Source: Caproicibacterium sp. BJN0003 (GTDB lineage Bacteria > Bacillota > Clostridia > Oscillospirales > Acutalibacteraceae). From it: a stretch of DNA of 64,000 nt. Below are positions 32,710-40,942 of the stretch, in pieces. The notes beneath the pieces were generated by a model. It worked only from the letters and a program-made list of their open reading frames with translations, was not told the DNA's origin and did not search any database. The stretch is from assembly GCF_026314295.1 (NCBI RefSeq), contig NZ_CP111108.1, forward strand, positions 1,798,001 through 1,862,000. Reading direction: 5' to 3'. Each line of letters starts with the position of its first letter. Positions within the stretch are counted from its first letter, which is position 1. Both the position numbers and the translations under genes were made by a program.

Positions 32710-33941
32710 TGGAAGAGCGTACATTAGAACGTTATAAGCGAAATATTTCGCGCGTTTCGGCTGGTTCACTGAAACAGTTGACATCCATAGGAGATGTTCC
32801 CAAGGGGCTTGAATATTTTACGAATGTTCTTAAAAGAACATTCGTCGATTTTGAAAAGGATGACAACGAGTACATAGGTAGCTACTGCGTGATGGTGCCG
32901 GATGAAATGATATACGCATTCGGCTACAGGCCGCTGCGCTTATGCGCTGGGCACAGCGTTGCGGCGATGATCGGGGATGAGATCGTCCCGCGTGATGCCT
33001 GCCCAGTCCTGAAGGCAACTGCCGGTTTTCACGCAATGCGCGTCATGCCGATCTATCAGCAGTGCAGGCTGGCAGTGCTGCCGATGACCTGCGATGGCAA
33101 GCGAAAAAGTGCTGCGCTTTTGTCGCAGTACCTTCCGGTTATTCCCTTGCCGATTGAAATGGATAAGTCGGAGGAACGCTTTGCGCAGAACCTGCAAAAC
33201 ATGCATGCTCTCATGAAAAGTATTTCCAAAGAAACGGGCCGCAGGTTCTCCAACCGGAAACTGATTGAATCCTGCAAAAGCATTAATGCGGCACAGCAGG
33301 AAGCATATAAACTATACGGCTTGCTCTCATCCGACAATCCGCCTGTCACGGGTTCACAGGTTATGGCTGTGCTGAACAGCTATTGCTATGATACGCCGGA
33401 AAGCTGGGCGCAGCACGCGAAAATACTAAATGCCGGACTTTCCCAAAAAGCAGCTGCCATGCAGCCTTTGAAAAGGAAAAAGCCGCGTATCTTTATCGCA
33501 GGCTCTCCCATTACATTTCCAAACTATAAACTGCCGTTTTTGATGGAAGGTCTGGGGGCACAGATTGTCGGAGACGAGACGTGTATGGCGGGGAGGCTTT
33601 TATATGACCCCGTTGTTCCTGATGAGTACAGTACAGACGGCATCTTACGTGCGCTTACGGCGCGATATGTCTGCGCATGTACGTGTCCGGTATTCGAGCA
33701 GACGGACGATCGCCTCAGCAGTCTCACAGAAAAACTGCGTCAGACGAAAGCGGAGGGCGTTATTTATCATATCCTGCGCGGCTGCACGCCTTACGACTTC
33801 GAATTGTCCATGGTGGAACAGCTGGCAGATAAGCTTGATATTCCGGTTCTGCGTGTGGAAACAGATTTCTCCGCCGAGGATGCAGAACAGGTAAAAATCC
33901 GTCTGGAAGCGTTTGTTGAATTGATAGAACAAAGGAGATAA
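32709..33941 (+). CDS. HgdB/DCCP-family protein, cluster-bearing subunit
   Basis: 410 residues, TAATG overlap with the upstream stop. Family features: SYCVMVPDEMIYAFGYRPLRLCAGH, PRDACPVLKATAGF, GDETCMAGRL, CACTCPVFEQTDDRL and GVIYHILRGCTPYDFE, then DIPVLRVETDFS...EQVKIRLEAFVELI. These Cys positions are those that hold the [4Fe-4S] or double-cubane cluster in 2-hydroxyacyl-CoA dehydratases, benzoyl-CoA reductases and double-cubane cluster proteins. No CoA-metabolism gene (transferase, ligase, dehydrogenase) is nearby, which favours a DCCP-like reductase over a fermentative dehydratase. Confidence 0.84.
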   Translation: MEERTLERYKRNISRVSAGSLKQLTSIGDVPKGLEYFTNVLKRTFVDFEKDDNEYIGSYCVMVPDEMIYAFGYRPLRLCAGHSVAAMIGDEIVPRDACPVLKATAGFHAMRVMPIYQQCRLAVLPMTCDGKRKSAALLSQYLPVIPLPIEMDKSEERFAQNLQNMHALMKSISKETGRRFSNRKLIESCKSINAAQQEAYKLYGLLSSDNPPVTGSQVMAVLNSYCYDTPESWAQHAKILNAGLSQKAAAMQPLKRKKPRIFIAGSPITFPNYKLPFLMEGLGAQIVGDETCMAGRLLYDPVVPDEYSTDGILRALTARYVCACTCPVFEQTDDRLSSLTEKLRQTKAEGVIYHILRGCTPYDFELSMVEQLADKLDIPVLRVETDFSAEDAEQVKIRLEAFVELIEQRR

Positions 33942-33945
33942 ATAC

Positions 33946-34755
33946 ATGGGAAACTATTATGTGGGACTGGATGCCGGTTCGACATACCTGAAGGCGGCAT
34001 TGATAAAGGATAACTGTGTTTTAGGCGCTGAACTTCTTCCAACAGGCATCGACTGTGAGGAAACTGCGGCCAAATTGCTGGAAAAGATCTATGCGAGCCA
34101 AAGTATCACACGCAATGATATCGCCGTAATCACCGCAACCGGATACAGCAGGCGCAGTATCGGCCTCGCAGATGCCACAATTTCAGAAATCACCGCTCAT
34201 GCCTGCGGTGTACAATTGACAGCCCCTGAAAACGTGCATCCGCGCTTGATCATTGATATCGGAGGCCAAGACAGCAAGATCATCAGCCTTGGCCCCGATG
34301 GACATATCGTGAATTTTACAATGAATGATAAATGCGCCGCTGGAACAGGAAAGTTCTTGGAGGTCGTGGCTGATCTTCTGGAAACTACCATTGATCAGAT
34401 TGCTTCGCTTGCGAAAGAGAGTACAGATCCCTGTCAAATCAACAGCACCTGCGCCGTTTTTGCCCAGACGGAAGTGATCTCTCTTCTTGCTCAAAAGAAA
34501 AGCCGAAGTGATATCCTTGCAGGTATGCATATAGCCATGGCAAACCGTATCGCCAAAATGGCGCGTAAATATAAGTCGGATGGCGATGTGATGATGACCG
34601 GAGGCGGCGCTAACAATGATGCTCTTCGATCTGCGTTGGAAGATGAACTGATGTGCGATATTTACAAGGCAAATTATCCGCAGTTCAACGGCGCAATCGG
34701 AGCTGCTTTAATTGGCATGCATAATACTGAAAAAATGCAGGTCCAAATTTCTTAA
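33946..34755 (+). CDS. ATP-dependent activator (HgdC/BadF-type ATPase)
   Basis: 269 residues, ASKHA fold. GLDAGSTYLKAALI is the phosphate-1 motif and IIDIGGQDSKII the phosphate-2 motif. The two Cys that bridge the dimer [4Fe-4S] cluster are in NDKCAAGTGKFLE and INSTCAVFAQTEV. The adenosine motif is MTGGGANNDALRSAL. The protein uses ATP to push a low-potential electron into the partner HgdB-like subunit. It is the last gene of the operon, five bases after the previous stop and followed by a terminator. Confidence 0.93.
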   Translation: MGNYYVGLDAGSTYLKAALIKDNCVLGAELLPTGIDCEETAAKLLEKIYASQSITRNDIAVITATGYSRRSIGLADATISEITAHACGVQLTAPENVHPRLIIDIGGQDSKIISLGPDGHIVNFTMNDKCAAGTGKFLEVVADLLETTIDQIASLAKESTDPCQINSTCAVFAQTEVISLLAQKKSRSDILAGMHIAMANRIAKMARKYKSDGDVMMTGGGANNDALRSALEDELMCDIYKANYPQFNGAIGAALIGMHNTEKMQVQIS

Positions 34756-34861
34756 TTTAGCATATAAAATTAAATATCAGAAAAGGCAAACTGGCCGAAA
34801 GGCAGGGGCATAAAGCCAAGAGTCTAAGGTAAATAAACGTACTATGATAGTCTGGTTGCAA

Positions 34862-34909
34862 AAAACATATCTTGACTCTGCCACTCCGGATAGAGTCAAG
34901 ATATGTTTT
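34862..34909 (+). terminator. Terminator of the dehydratase-type operon
   Basis: A perfect 18-bp stem (AAAACATATCTTGACTCT and its complement) with a 12-base loop, ending in TTTT then GATT. It stands about 105 bp after the activator gene. Confidence 0.85.
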
Positions 34910-34942
34910 GATTATGAATGATAAAACTATGACAGGAGTGAT

Positions 34943-35134
34943 ATTACGACGGAAATCAAATGGGTATTATGCCCTGTTTGTAATAACAAGACACGTCTAA
35001 AAATCCGTGAGGATACAATCCTTAAAAACTTTCCGCTATTTTGTCCCAAGTGCAAACATGAGACACTAATAAATGTACGACATCTGAAAATATCAGTTAT
35101 CAAAGAGCCAGCCGCTGAGACGCAGAGCCGATAA
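34943..35134 (+). CDS. Cysteine-rich KTR family protein (ATT start)
   Basis: 63 residues with two CxxC pairs (WVLCPVCNNKTRLKI and LFCPKCKHETLIN), the signature of the Cys_rich_KTR family found in conjugative elements. The expected start codon position reads ATT (34943), seven bases after AGGAG; relatives usually begin MTTEIKW-like. No ATG or GTG lies in range. It may initiate poorly on ATT or be a start-codon mutant. The stop overlaps the terminator stem. Confidence 0.7.
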   Translation: MTTEIKWVLCPVCNNKTRLKIREDTILKNFPLFCPKCKHETLINVRHLKISVIKEPAAETQSR

Positions 35135-35164
35135 CATGTGAGATTAATCACAGTTATCGGCTCT
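35124..35164 (+). terminator. Terminator of the KTR gene
   Basis: A perfect 12-bp stem (AGAGCCGATAAC / GTTATCGGCTCT) with a 17-base loop, then CCTTG. The TAA stop of the KTR gene lies inside the left arm. Confidence 0.75.
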
Positions 35165-35218
35165 CCTTGTACATGATCTATAAAGTTGATTGTACTTGTG
35201 GTTAAGTTAGTTCAAATA

Positions 35219-35560
35219 CTATCCCTTGTTTTCATGGCGGAGTTCTTTCCAAATACCTCTTGCTGATGCAATAGCAATTTGCTGTTCTTGCTCGTTAGCA
35301 TCCCGGAACTCCCGAATAAATTGTTCCTGCTCTGGCGTACCAGTTACATCCTCGGGACGAAAAATAAGATCAGCTGGAATACTTAATTCTTGAATGATTT
35401 TATAAAGGACCTCAAATGTTGGATTTCGTTTTCCAGTTTCAATGGCAATGATGGTTCTTAAAGAAACTTCTATTTTGTCAGCAAGCGCTGTTTGTGTCAT
35501 TCCGCGCGATATACGGGCTCCTTGAATGATAGTACCCATTCGCTTCATGTCATAGTGCAT
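35219..35560 (-). CDS. XRE-family transcriptional regulator
   Basis: 113 residues. The Cro/C1 helix-turn-helix is at about 8-65 (IIQGARISRGMTQTALADKIEVSLRTIIAIETGKRNPTFEVLYKIIQELSIPADLIF). A short charged C-terminal helix follows (EQEQFIREFRDANEQEQQIAIASARGIWKEL). Such regulators commonly control excision or transfer in integrative elements. Its targets are not apparent. Confidence 0.88.
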   Translation of the reverse strand: MHYDMKRMGTIIQGARISRGMTQTALADKIEVSLRTIIAIETGKRNPTFEVLYKIIQELSIPADLIFRPEDVTGTPEQEQFIREFRDANEQEQQIAIASARGIWKELRHENKG

Positions 35561-36115
35561 TATGTATCACCTCTTATCTAAGTTTAGTAGAAAAAAGATG
35601 ATTACATAATGTGGTTGTGCGTCATATTTGCATGCAACATATTTCACAAAAAACAACAGCCGGACAAGGCAAGAAAAAAAGACTGCTTTGGCGGGTTATA
35701 TTAATGCATCCAAAATCAAATGAGTCACCTGCCAAAGCAAACTGAAAGGAGCTTTGGCAGATGTTGTTTTTACTACCAAAATACCACTTTTATAGAAAGG
35801 TGGCAGTTTAGCAGATGGCCTGAATATTCTATGGGCAACCTTCCAAGGTAATCGCTTAAAAAAAGTTATTGCTCCATAAGGATAAATTCTAACCTTGCAT
35901 ATGCAAGCTATGACATAATAGTATGTAATTTGTATCAATTTCGACGTACCATGCGGAGGATATTCTGCTTTGGTACGTTTTTTATCTTCTTTTCTCTGGA
36001 TAAATATTTCTGGTACGTTATATCGACGCGGTGTGATATAAAGCCCCTCTGCCGCTCCCCTCCATCCTCTGTTTCGATTTGCCCAAGCCTAAAAATCGAA
36101 ACGGAGGAAAAGAAA
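35561..36115. other. Intergenic stretch with two hairpins, no gene
   Basis: Contains a 10-bp hairpin CTGCCAAAGC / GCTTTGGCAG (35729-35760) followed by a T-rich tract. A second hairpin, GTACC...GGTAC, is followed by GTTTTTTA near 35945-35977 and is a likely plus-direction terminator. The last 60 bases match the region upstream of the sigma-like gene at 5254. An element boundary may lie here, but I could not define ends. Confidence 0.45.
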
Positions 36116-36541
36116 ATGGTCAAGATCAATCTGCGGGACTATTATCCCGATTTTTATACCACCGACTGCATCATTGAGGTACCGGACGAGGTTGCGGCAC
36201 TCATGGATTCCTATGAACACGCCGAAGCCGCCTACTATCTGCGGAGATACCGTCATAAGGCGTATTACTCTCTGGATCGCGGCGACGGCATCGAGCGTGA
36301 CATCCTGTTCGTGTCCCTGTCCCCCTGCGAAATCTATGAGCGCAAAGTGACGGCTGAGCAGCTTCACGCTGCCATCGTCGCCTTGCCGGATAAGCAGGCC
36401 AAGCGCATCTATGCTCATTACTTCTTGGGAATGAGCAAAAGTGCCATTGCTAAGGCAGAAGGGGTAAATAAAAGTCAAATCTCACGTTCTATCAATAAGG
36501 CGCTGAAAAATATGGAGGCAGTCCTCAAAAATTTCATTTAA
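36116..36541 (+). CDS. Sigma-70-family-like regulator of mobile element, copy 2
   Basis: 141 residues from the ATG at 36116 (ACGGAGGA eight bases upstream; longer starts lack a site). It is homologous to the minus-strand gene at 4829-5254: INLRDYYPDFYTTDCIIEVPDEVAALM..., RYRHKAYYSLDRGDGIERDILFVSLSPCEIYERKVT. The region-4-like C-terminus differs most in the recognition helix (EGVNKSQISRSINKAL here, EGVDARNVRKSIRKGL there), so the two may read different promoters. Confidence 0.8.
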   Translation: MVKINLRDYYPDFYTTDCIIEVPDEVAALMDSYEHAEAAYYLRRYRHKAYYSLDRGDGIERDILFVSLSPCEIYERKVTAEQLHAAIVALPDKQAKRIYAHYFLGMSKSAIAKAEGVNKSQISRSINKALKNMEAVLKNFI

Positions 36542-36609
36542 GGGAGCAACTTTTGCCCTGAAGATGAAAAGGTTTATGAGGGATATGTTTTTATTCTTCG
36601 CTGAACCTT

Positions 36610-36975
36610 GAAAATCGAATAAGGGACAAGCCGGATACATACCGCAAGCAGCGGCATACAGGGAGCCGGGCGGCGGGTGCGCCACGATCTTTCCTTACGC
36701 GGGAGAGGGTGATTGGATATCAGCGTAACGGAAAGGGAGCGAAAAACACCAGCGCCGCAGGCAGAGCAGCGTCTTTCAGACGCAAGGCAGCTCTGCGGAA
36801 ATTATCTGTATGTAATGAAACTTCCGTTCAGTCACAGTCCGAGCGTGATAAAACCGTCGCAGGCAATGAGAACGGCCCGCCATCATCATGGGGGGAGGTG
36901 CAATTCCTATGGTAACAGGTACGCCGCCTGTTCGTCCGGAATGTCTGTAAACATAAAAGCAAATCGAAACAAAGG
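36610..36975 (+). other. Conserved untranslated leader, copy 2 (candidate structured RNA)
   Basis: Inverted homologue of 4345-4765. It starts near GGGACAAGCCGGATACATACC and runs past the 13-codon frame to AAATCGAAACAAAGGGACAG. Here the nested stem GCGTCT/AGACGC is perfect, whereas copy 1 has a mismatch; the ATTA/TAAT stem is a compensated change relative to copy 1. Confidence 0.55.
36909..36950 (+). CDS. 13-residue leader peptide, copy 2
   Basis: ATG (36909) to TAA (36950) encodes MVTGTPPVRPECL, with GGGGGGAGGTG upstream. It is identical to the copy-1 peptide except Cys for Tyr at residue 12. It lies 128 bp before the TnpW-like gene. Confidence 0.45.
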   Translation: MVTGTPPVRPECL

Positions 36976-37078
36976 GACAGCCGCGCCGAAACGTGCCAGC
37001 CGTATGGCTGCTCAAACCTGTATCGGCGCGGCTGTCATCTTTTATATTGGATATGGTTTGAAATGGAGGTGTCTCTTT

Positions 37079-37264
37079 ATGGAGCAAGCCACACCATGCG
37101 GAAAAGCAAATACCTCTTACAAGGAAGTCAAGATCGGGAATACGCTGTATCGCGTGACCAGCGTGTTTTCCGGTGAAAAGGACCTGGGGCATACGCTGGA
37201 ACAGCTCGCCGTCCGGCGCGCCATGACAGAGCTTACACCGCCCCGCGTCCCTTCTGCTTCTTAA
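37079..37264 (+). CDS. TnpW-like small transposon-encoded protein
   Basis: 61 residues from the ATG at 37079, with GGAGG about 11 bases upstream. Core: YKEVKIGNTLYRVTSVFSGEKDLGHTLEQLAVRRAM, matching the protein at 4102-4299 in pattern. It precedes the tandem serine recombinases by 125 bp. Function unknown. Confidence 0.7.
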   Translation: MEQATPCGKANTSYKEVKIGNTLYRVTSVFSGEKDLGHTLEQLAVRRAMTELTPPRVPSAS

Positions 37265-37389
37265 CGATAAAACCCTCTCGGCCAGCCGCATCCTTGCGCG
37301 GCGAAAGCTCCCGCGTTATCCTGATGATGTTCGAGAGCCATAAAACCGCACGGGGTATGATGCTGAGATGATCGGGAGGTAAAACATAG

Positions 37390-39054
37390 ATGATCGAAAA
37401 AACATACAACGTGGGCATCTACTGCCGACTGTCCAACGACGATGAGCGCGACGGCGAATCCGCCAGCATTGAAAATCAAAAGTTGCTGCTCCAACGGTAT
37501 GTCCGTGAGCGCGGCTGGAATGAAATCGACGTATATACCGATGACGGTTATTCTGGAACGAATTTTCAACGCCCCGGTGTCCAGCGGTTGATTGAGGATG
37601 CCAAGGCAAAGCGCATCAACGTGATTTTGGTCAAAGACCTGTCGCGTTTCGGCAGAAACTACATTGAATTCGGGCAGTACACGGATTACCTGTTTCCTTC
37701 CATCGGGTGCCGCTTCATCGCGCTGAACAACGGCATCGACACGGAAAGCACCAACGGCAGCACCGATGTCATGTGCTTTTTGAACTTATTTAACGAGTTC
37801 TACAGCCGGGATACCAGCAAAAAGGTCAAGGCCGTGAAGAAAGCGTGTGCGGAGGATGGGAAATTCATGGGTACTTACCCCGCCTATGGGTACAAGCGCG
37901 ATCCTGCGGATAAGCACCATCTTGTGATCGACGAAGAAACCGCGCCGGTTGTGCGCCGGATCTTCGCCATGCGCTGTCAGGGCATGGGGTTTTGGTCCAT
38001 TGCCGTGGCACTCAACGAGGAAGGAATTCAGCCGCCCGGAGTGCTGTACTATCAGCGCAAGGGGCGAAGCGACCCGCGTAAGGTCAACCACCAGTGGGCC
38101 AATACCACCGTTCAGGTTATCCTCCGAAACGAGGTCTACATCGGCAATATGGTGCAGGGCAAACACGGGACGCTCTCGTATAAATCCCGCAAGCTCATTG
38201 TAAAGCCGGAGGATGAATGGATACGGGTGGAAAACACTCACGAAGCAATCGTTCCCCGCGACGTGTGGGACACGGTTGTTAGCATCGACCAAAAGAAAGT
38301 GCGGAAATCTCCCGCCGCCGCAGGCAGAAAAAGCATTTTCACCGGCCTTGTCTACTGCGCCGACTGCGGCTTCAAAATGCGGTCCCACAATGAGACGCGC
38401 AAGTACAGCGACGGCCATACGCAGGTATTTCACTCCTTCATCTGCGGCAACTACAGCCGCAGCGGGAAAACCGCCTGCACTGTCCACATGATTTATGAGG
38501 ATGTCTTGAGTAAGCTCGTGTTGGCGGATATCCGGGAAAAGGCACAGTATGCGGAGTATGACCGGGATCGGCTTGTGGCGCAGATCACCCGGCTGAAGGA
38601 CAAAGAAAACCGTAGCCGCCTGTCTTCTTATGAACAGGAACTGAAAACGGCGACCGCCCGTGTTTCGGAGCTGGAAAAGCTGATGCAAAATCTTTATGAG
38701 GATAAATGCAAAGGCATCATCCCGCAGACCGTATTCCAGACCCTGATGCAAAAATATGAATCCGAGCGCGCGGAAAAAGCCGCCGCCATCCCGGAACTGG
38801 AACAAAAGGTCAAGGCGCAGCTTGGAAACCGGCAGGACGCGGACCGCTGGACGGATATTATCCGGCGCTACACAGAAATCACGGAATTGGATGAAACCAT
38901 CCTGTTTGAACTGGTGGACCGCATTGAAGTGGGCGAAACCCAAAAGCAGGGCGACCTTCGCATCTGCGACATCAAGGTGCATTACCGTTACGTCGGGAAT
39001 GTGGACGAGGCGCTGACGCAGGAAAAGAGGGAGCGTTATGAAAAAGCTGTATAA
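37390..39054 (+). CDS. Large serine recombinase, first of a tandem pair
   Basis: 554 residues; GGGAGGT precedes the ATG. The resolvase domain has YCRLSNDD (nucleophile Ser15), DDGYSGTNFQRPG and VKDLSRFGRNYIEFG. The recombinase domain follows (GKFMGTYPAYGYKRDP), then the zinc ribbon CADCGF ... CGNYSRSGKTAC and a coiled coil. It ends 17 bp inside the second recombinase gene, so the two are translationally coupled. It likely catalyses excision and integration of the conjugative element, alone or with its partner. Confidence 0.93.
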   Translation: MIEKTYNVGIYCRLSNDDERDGESASIENQKLLLQRYVRERGWNEIDVYTDDGYSGTNFQRPGVQRLIEDAKAKRINVILVKDLSRFGRNYIEFGQYTDYLFPSIGCRFIALNNGIDTESTNGSTDVMCFLNLFNEFYSRDTSKKVKAVKKACAEDGKFMGTYPAYGYKRDPADKHHLVIDEETAPVVRRIFAMRCQGMGFWSIAVALNEEGIQPPGVLYYQRKGRSDPRKVNHQWANTTVQVILRNEVYIGNMVQGKHGTLSYKSRKLIVKPEDEWIRVENTHEAIVPRDVWDTVVSIDQKKVRKSPAAAGRKSIFTGLVYCADCGFKMRSHNETRKYSDGHTQVFHSFICGNYSRSGKTACTVHMIYEDVLSKLVLADIREKAQYAEYDRDRLVAQITRLKDKENRSRLSSYEQELKTATARVSELEKLMQNLYEDKCKGIIPQTVFQTLMQKYESERAEKAAAIPELEQKVKAQLGNRQDADRWTDIIRRYTEITELDETILFELVDRIEVGETQKQGDLRICDIKVHYRYVGNVDEALTQEKRERYEKAV

Positions 39055-40696
39055 GGTCGGCATCTACTGCCGCCTGAGCGTGGACGACGCTTCCAATTCC
39101 GCAAAAGCAAAAAATTACATTCCCGCCGACGAATCCGTCAGCATTGAGAATCAGCGGGAGATTCTCGCTAAATTTGTGATGCTGAACGGCTGGACCGAGG
39201 TAAAAACCTACACCGACGACGGATACAGCGGCGGCAACTTCCAGCGCCCCGGTTTTCTGGAGCTGCTGGAGGATGCCAAAAAGGGCATTATTAATCTCAT
39301 TCTTGTCAAAGACTTATCCCGCCTGGGGCGTGACTTTGTGGAGGTGGGACGGTATACGGACATTGTTTTTCCTTCCCTAGGATGCCGTTTCGTTTCCGTA
39401 CTTGACTGTCTGGATACTGAGGGCGGCAACACCGACATGCTCCATTTCCGCAGCTTGATGAACGACTACCATTTGAAGGATTTAAGCGAAAAAATTAAGT
39501 CCGTGCGGCACGCAAAAATGAAAAGTGGACAGTTCCTTTCCGCTTACGCTCCCTACGGTTATTGCAAAAGCGAGAATGACAAGCATAAGCTGGTGATCGA
39601 CGAATATGCTGCCGCCGTTGTGCGTAGAGCCTTTGACATGCGGCAGAAAGGCGCGGCCTATGGCAAAATCGCTGCCGCTCTCAATTTGGACGGTATTCGT
39701 TCTCCACGTGGATACTGGCACAGTCTTTACGGAACCGGAGAGTGCCAATATTCACAGCTTTGGACCTGCTCAACCGTGAAAAATCTCCTGAACAACGAGG
39801 TTTACCTTGGCAATCTGCTTATGAACTACACCGGCTCCCGTTCCTATAAGGACGGCACGATGATCTACAAGCCGGAAACCGAGTGGATACGCTGTGAGGC
39901 AACCCATGAGCCGATCATTATGCGGGAAGAATGGGAGGCTGTACAGGAAATCAACCGCGCCGCAAGTTTCCGTGTGGCAAACAACCGAGAACCGACCCGA
40001 AGCCTTTTCTCCGGCAAGCTGGTCTGCGCCGACTGTAAAAGCCCTCTTATAGCAAATGCAGAAACGCACCGGCGTAAAAACGGCACCGTAAAACGCTATG
40101 TTTCATACTACTGCGGGCGATACGTCAATTCAGGCCGGAGCGTTTGTTCCTGGCATCGGATATATGAAATGACGCTGGTTCAAATTGTGATGGCTGAAAT
40201 TAAAGCCCACGCCGAGGCCATAAGTTTGGATGAGGCCGGTGTGTTGGAGAAACTCAAAAGCCGGATGGCACAGTATGACGAACAGCGCATGGCGAATACC
40301 CGTCAGGACATCGGCAAACTGCGCCGCCGCTTGCAGGAATTGGAGAGCATGACCGCAAAGCTCTATGAGGACAAGGTGAGCGGGGCGGTCAGCGAAAGCA
40401 CCTTCTCGGTGCTGATAGCAAAAAACGAACAGGAGCGCCTTATCAAAGCGGAACGCCTTGACGCGCTTCTGTCCGAAGTTAAAAAATCCGATCAGGATGC
40501 CGCCGACATTCAGAGTTGGGCGGCAATGATACGCAAATATCTGAACTTAAAGGAACTTGACCGGGAAACCATCGACGAACTGATAGACCACATTGAAATC
40601 GGCGAACGCACCGTTGTTGACGGAAAGCGCAGGCAGGATGTAAAAGTGTTCTATCGTTTTGTCGGGCAGGTCAACCGGGAACTTGATATGCAATGA
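39038..40696 (+). CDS. Large serine recombinase, second of a tandem pair
   Basis: 552 residues. YCRLSVDD (nucleophile Ser14), DDGYSGGNFQRPG, VKDLSRLGRDFVEVG; zinc ribbon CADCKS ... CGRYVNSGRSVC; C-terminal coiled coil. It is a paralogue of the preceding protein, not a duplicate: both the N-terminal loop (SNSAKAKNYIPADESVSIENQ) and the zinc-ribbon spacing differ. All catalytic residues appear intact in both, so neither looks decayed. Confidence 0.93.
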   Translation: MKKLYKVGIYCRLSVDDASNSAKAKNYIPADESVSIENQREILAKFVMLNGWTEVKTYTDDGYSGGNFQRPGFLELLEDAKKGIINLILVKDLSRLGRDFVEVGRYTDIVFPSLGCRFVSVLDCLDTEGGNTDMLHFRSLMNDYHLKDLSEKIKSVRHAKMKSGQFLSAYAPYGYCKSENDKHKLVIDEYAAAVVRRAFDMRQKGAAYGKIAAALNLDGIRSPRGYWHSLYGTGECQYSQLWTCSTVKNLLNNEVYLGNLLMNYTGSRSYKDGTMIYKPETEWIRCEATHEPIIMREEWEAVQEINRAASFRVANNREPTRSLFSGKLVCADCKSPLIANAETHRRKNGTVKRYVSYYCGRYVNSGRSVCSWHRIYEMTLVQIVMAEIKAHAEAISLDEAGVLEKLKSRMAQYDEQRMANTRQDIGKLRRRLQELESMTAKLYEDKVSGAVSESTFSVLIAKNEQERLIKAERLDALLSEVKKSDQDAADIQSWAAMIRKYLNLKELDRETIDELIDHIEIGERTVVDGKRRQDVKVFYRFVGQVNRELDMQ

Positions 40697-40942
40697 AAAT
40701 AGGCCGTCTTACAGGTTTTGAGAGTCTTTTAGCACGACGTTCCCCAATAACGTACGTTATCTTGAGTTCGGGATAATAGTGGCAAGCAATGCATCGTGGG
40801 ACCCACGATGCCCATTTCCCAATTTTTCGCTTGCGCGAAAACCGGGAAATTGCTTGTTGGTGGCAGGCCCCCAATCCCCTCTGATCGCACAATAAATTGT
40901 GCGGCTGCGCGTCCTGCGGACGCTTCCGGGAGCATGGACAGC
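40697..40942. other. Hairpin-rich intergenic region between recombinase and relaxase
   Basis: Convergent genes end on each side. Inverted repeats follow one another: GCATCGTGGG-A-CCCACGATGC (about 40790-40811), GCACAAT-AA-ATTGTGC (about 40886-40901) and GCGTCC-TGC-GGACGC (40907-40922), plus an imperfect one around TTTTCGC...GCGAAAA. It could combine terminators with an element end or a nick region, which the sequence alone does not settle. Confidence 0.45.

Noticed and set aside
37786-39063. 425-residue minus-strand frame opposite the first tandem recombinase
   Set aside because: Shadow of a GC-rich gene; its sequence has no domain and the plus-strand recombinase is unambiguous.
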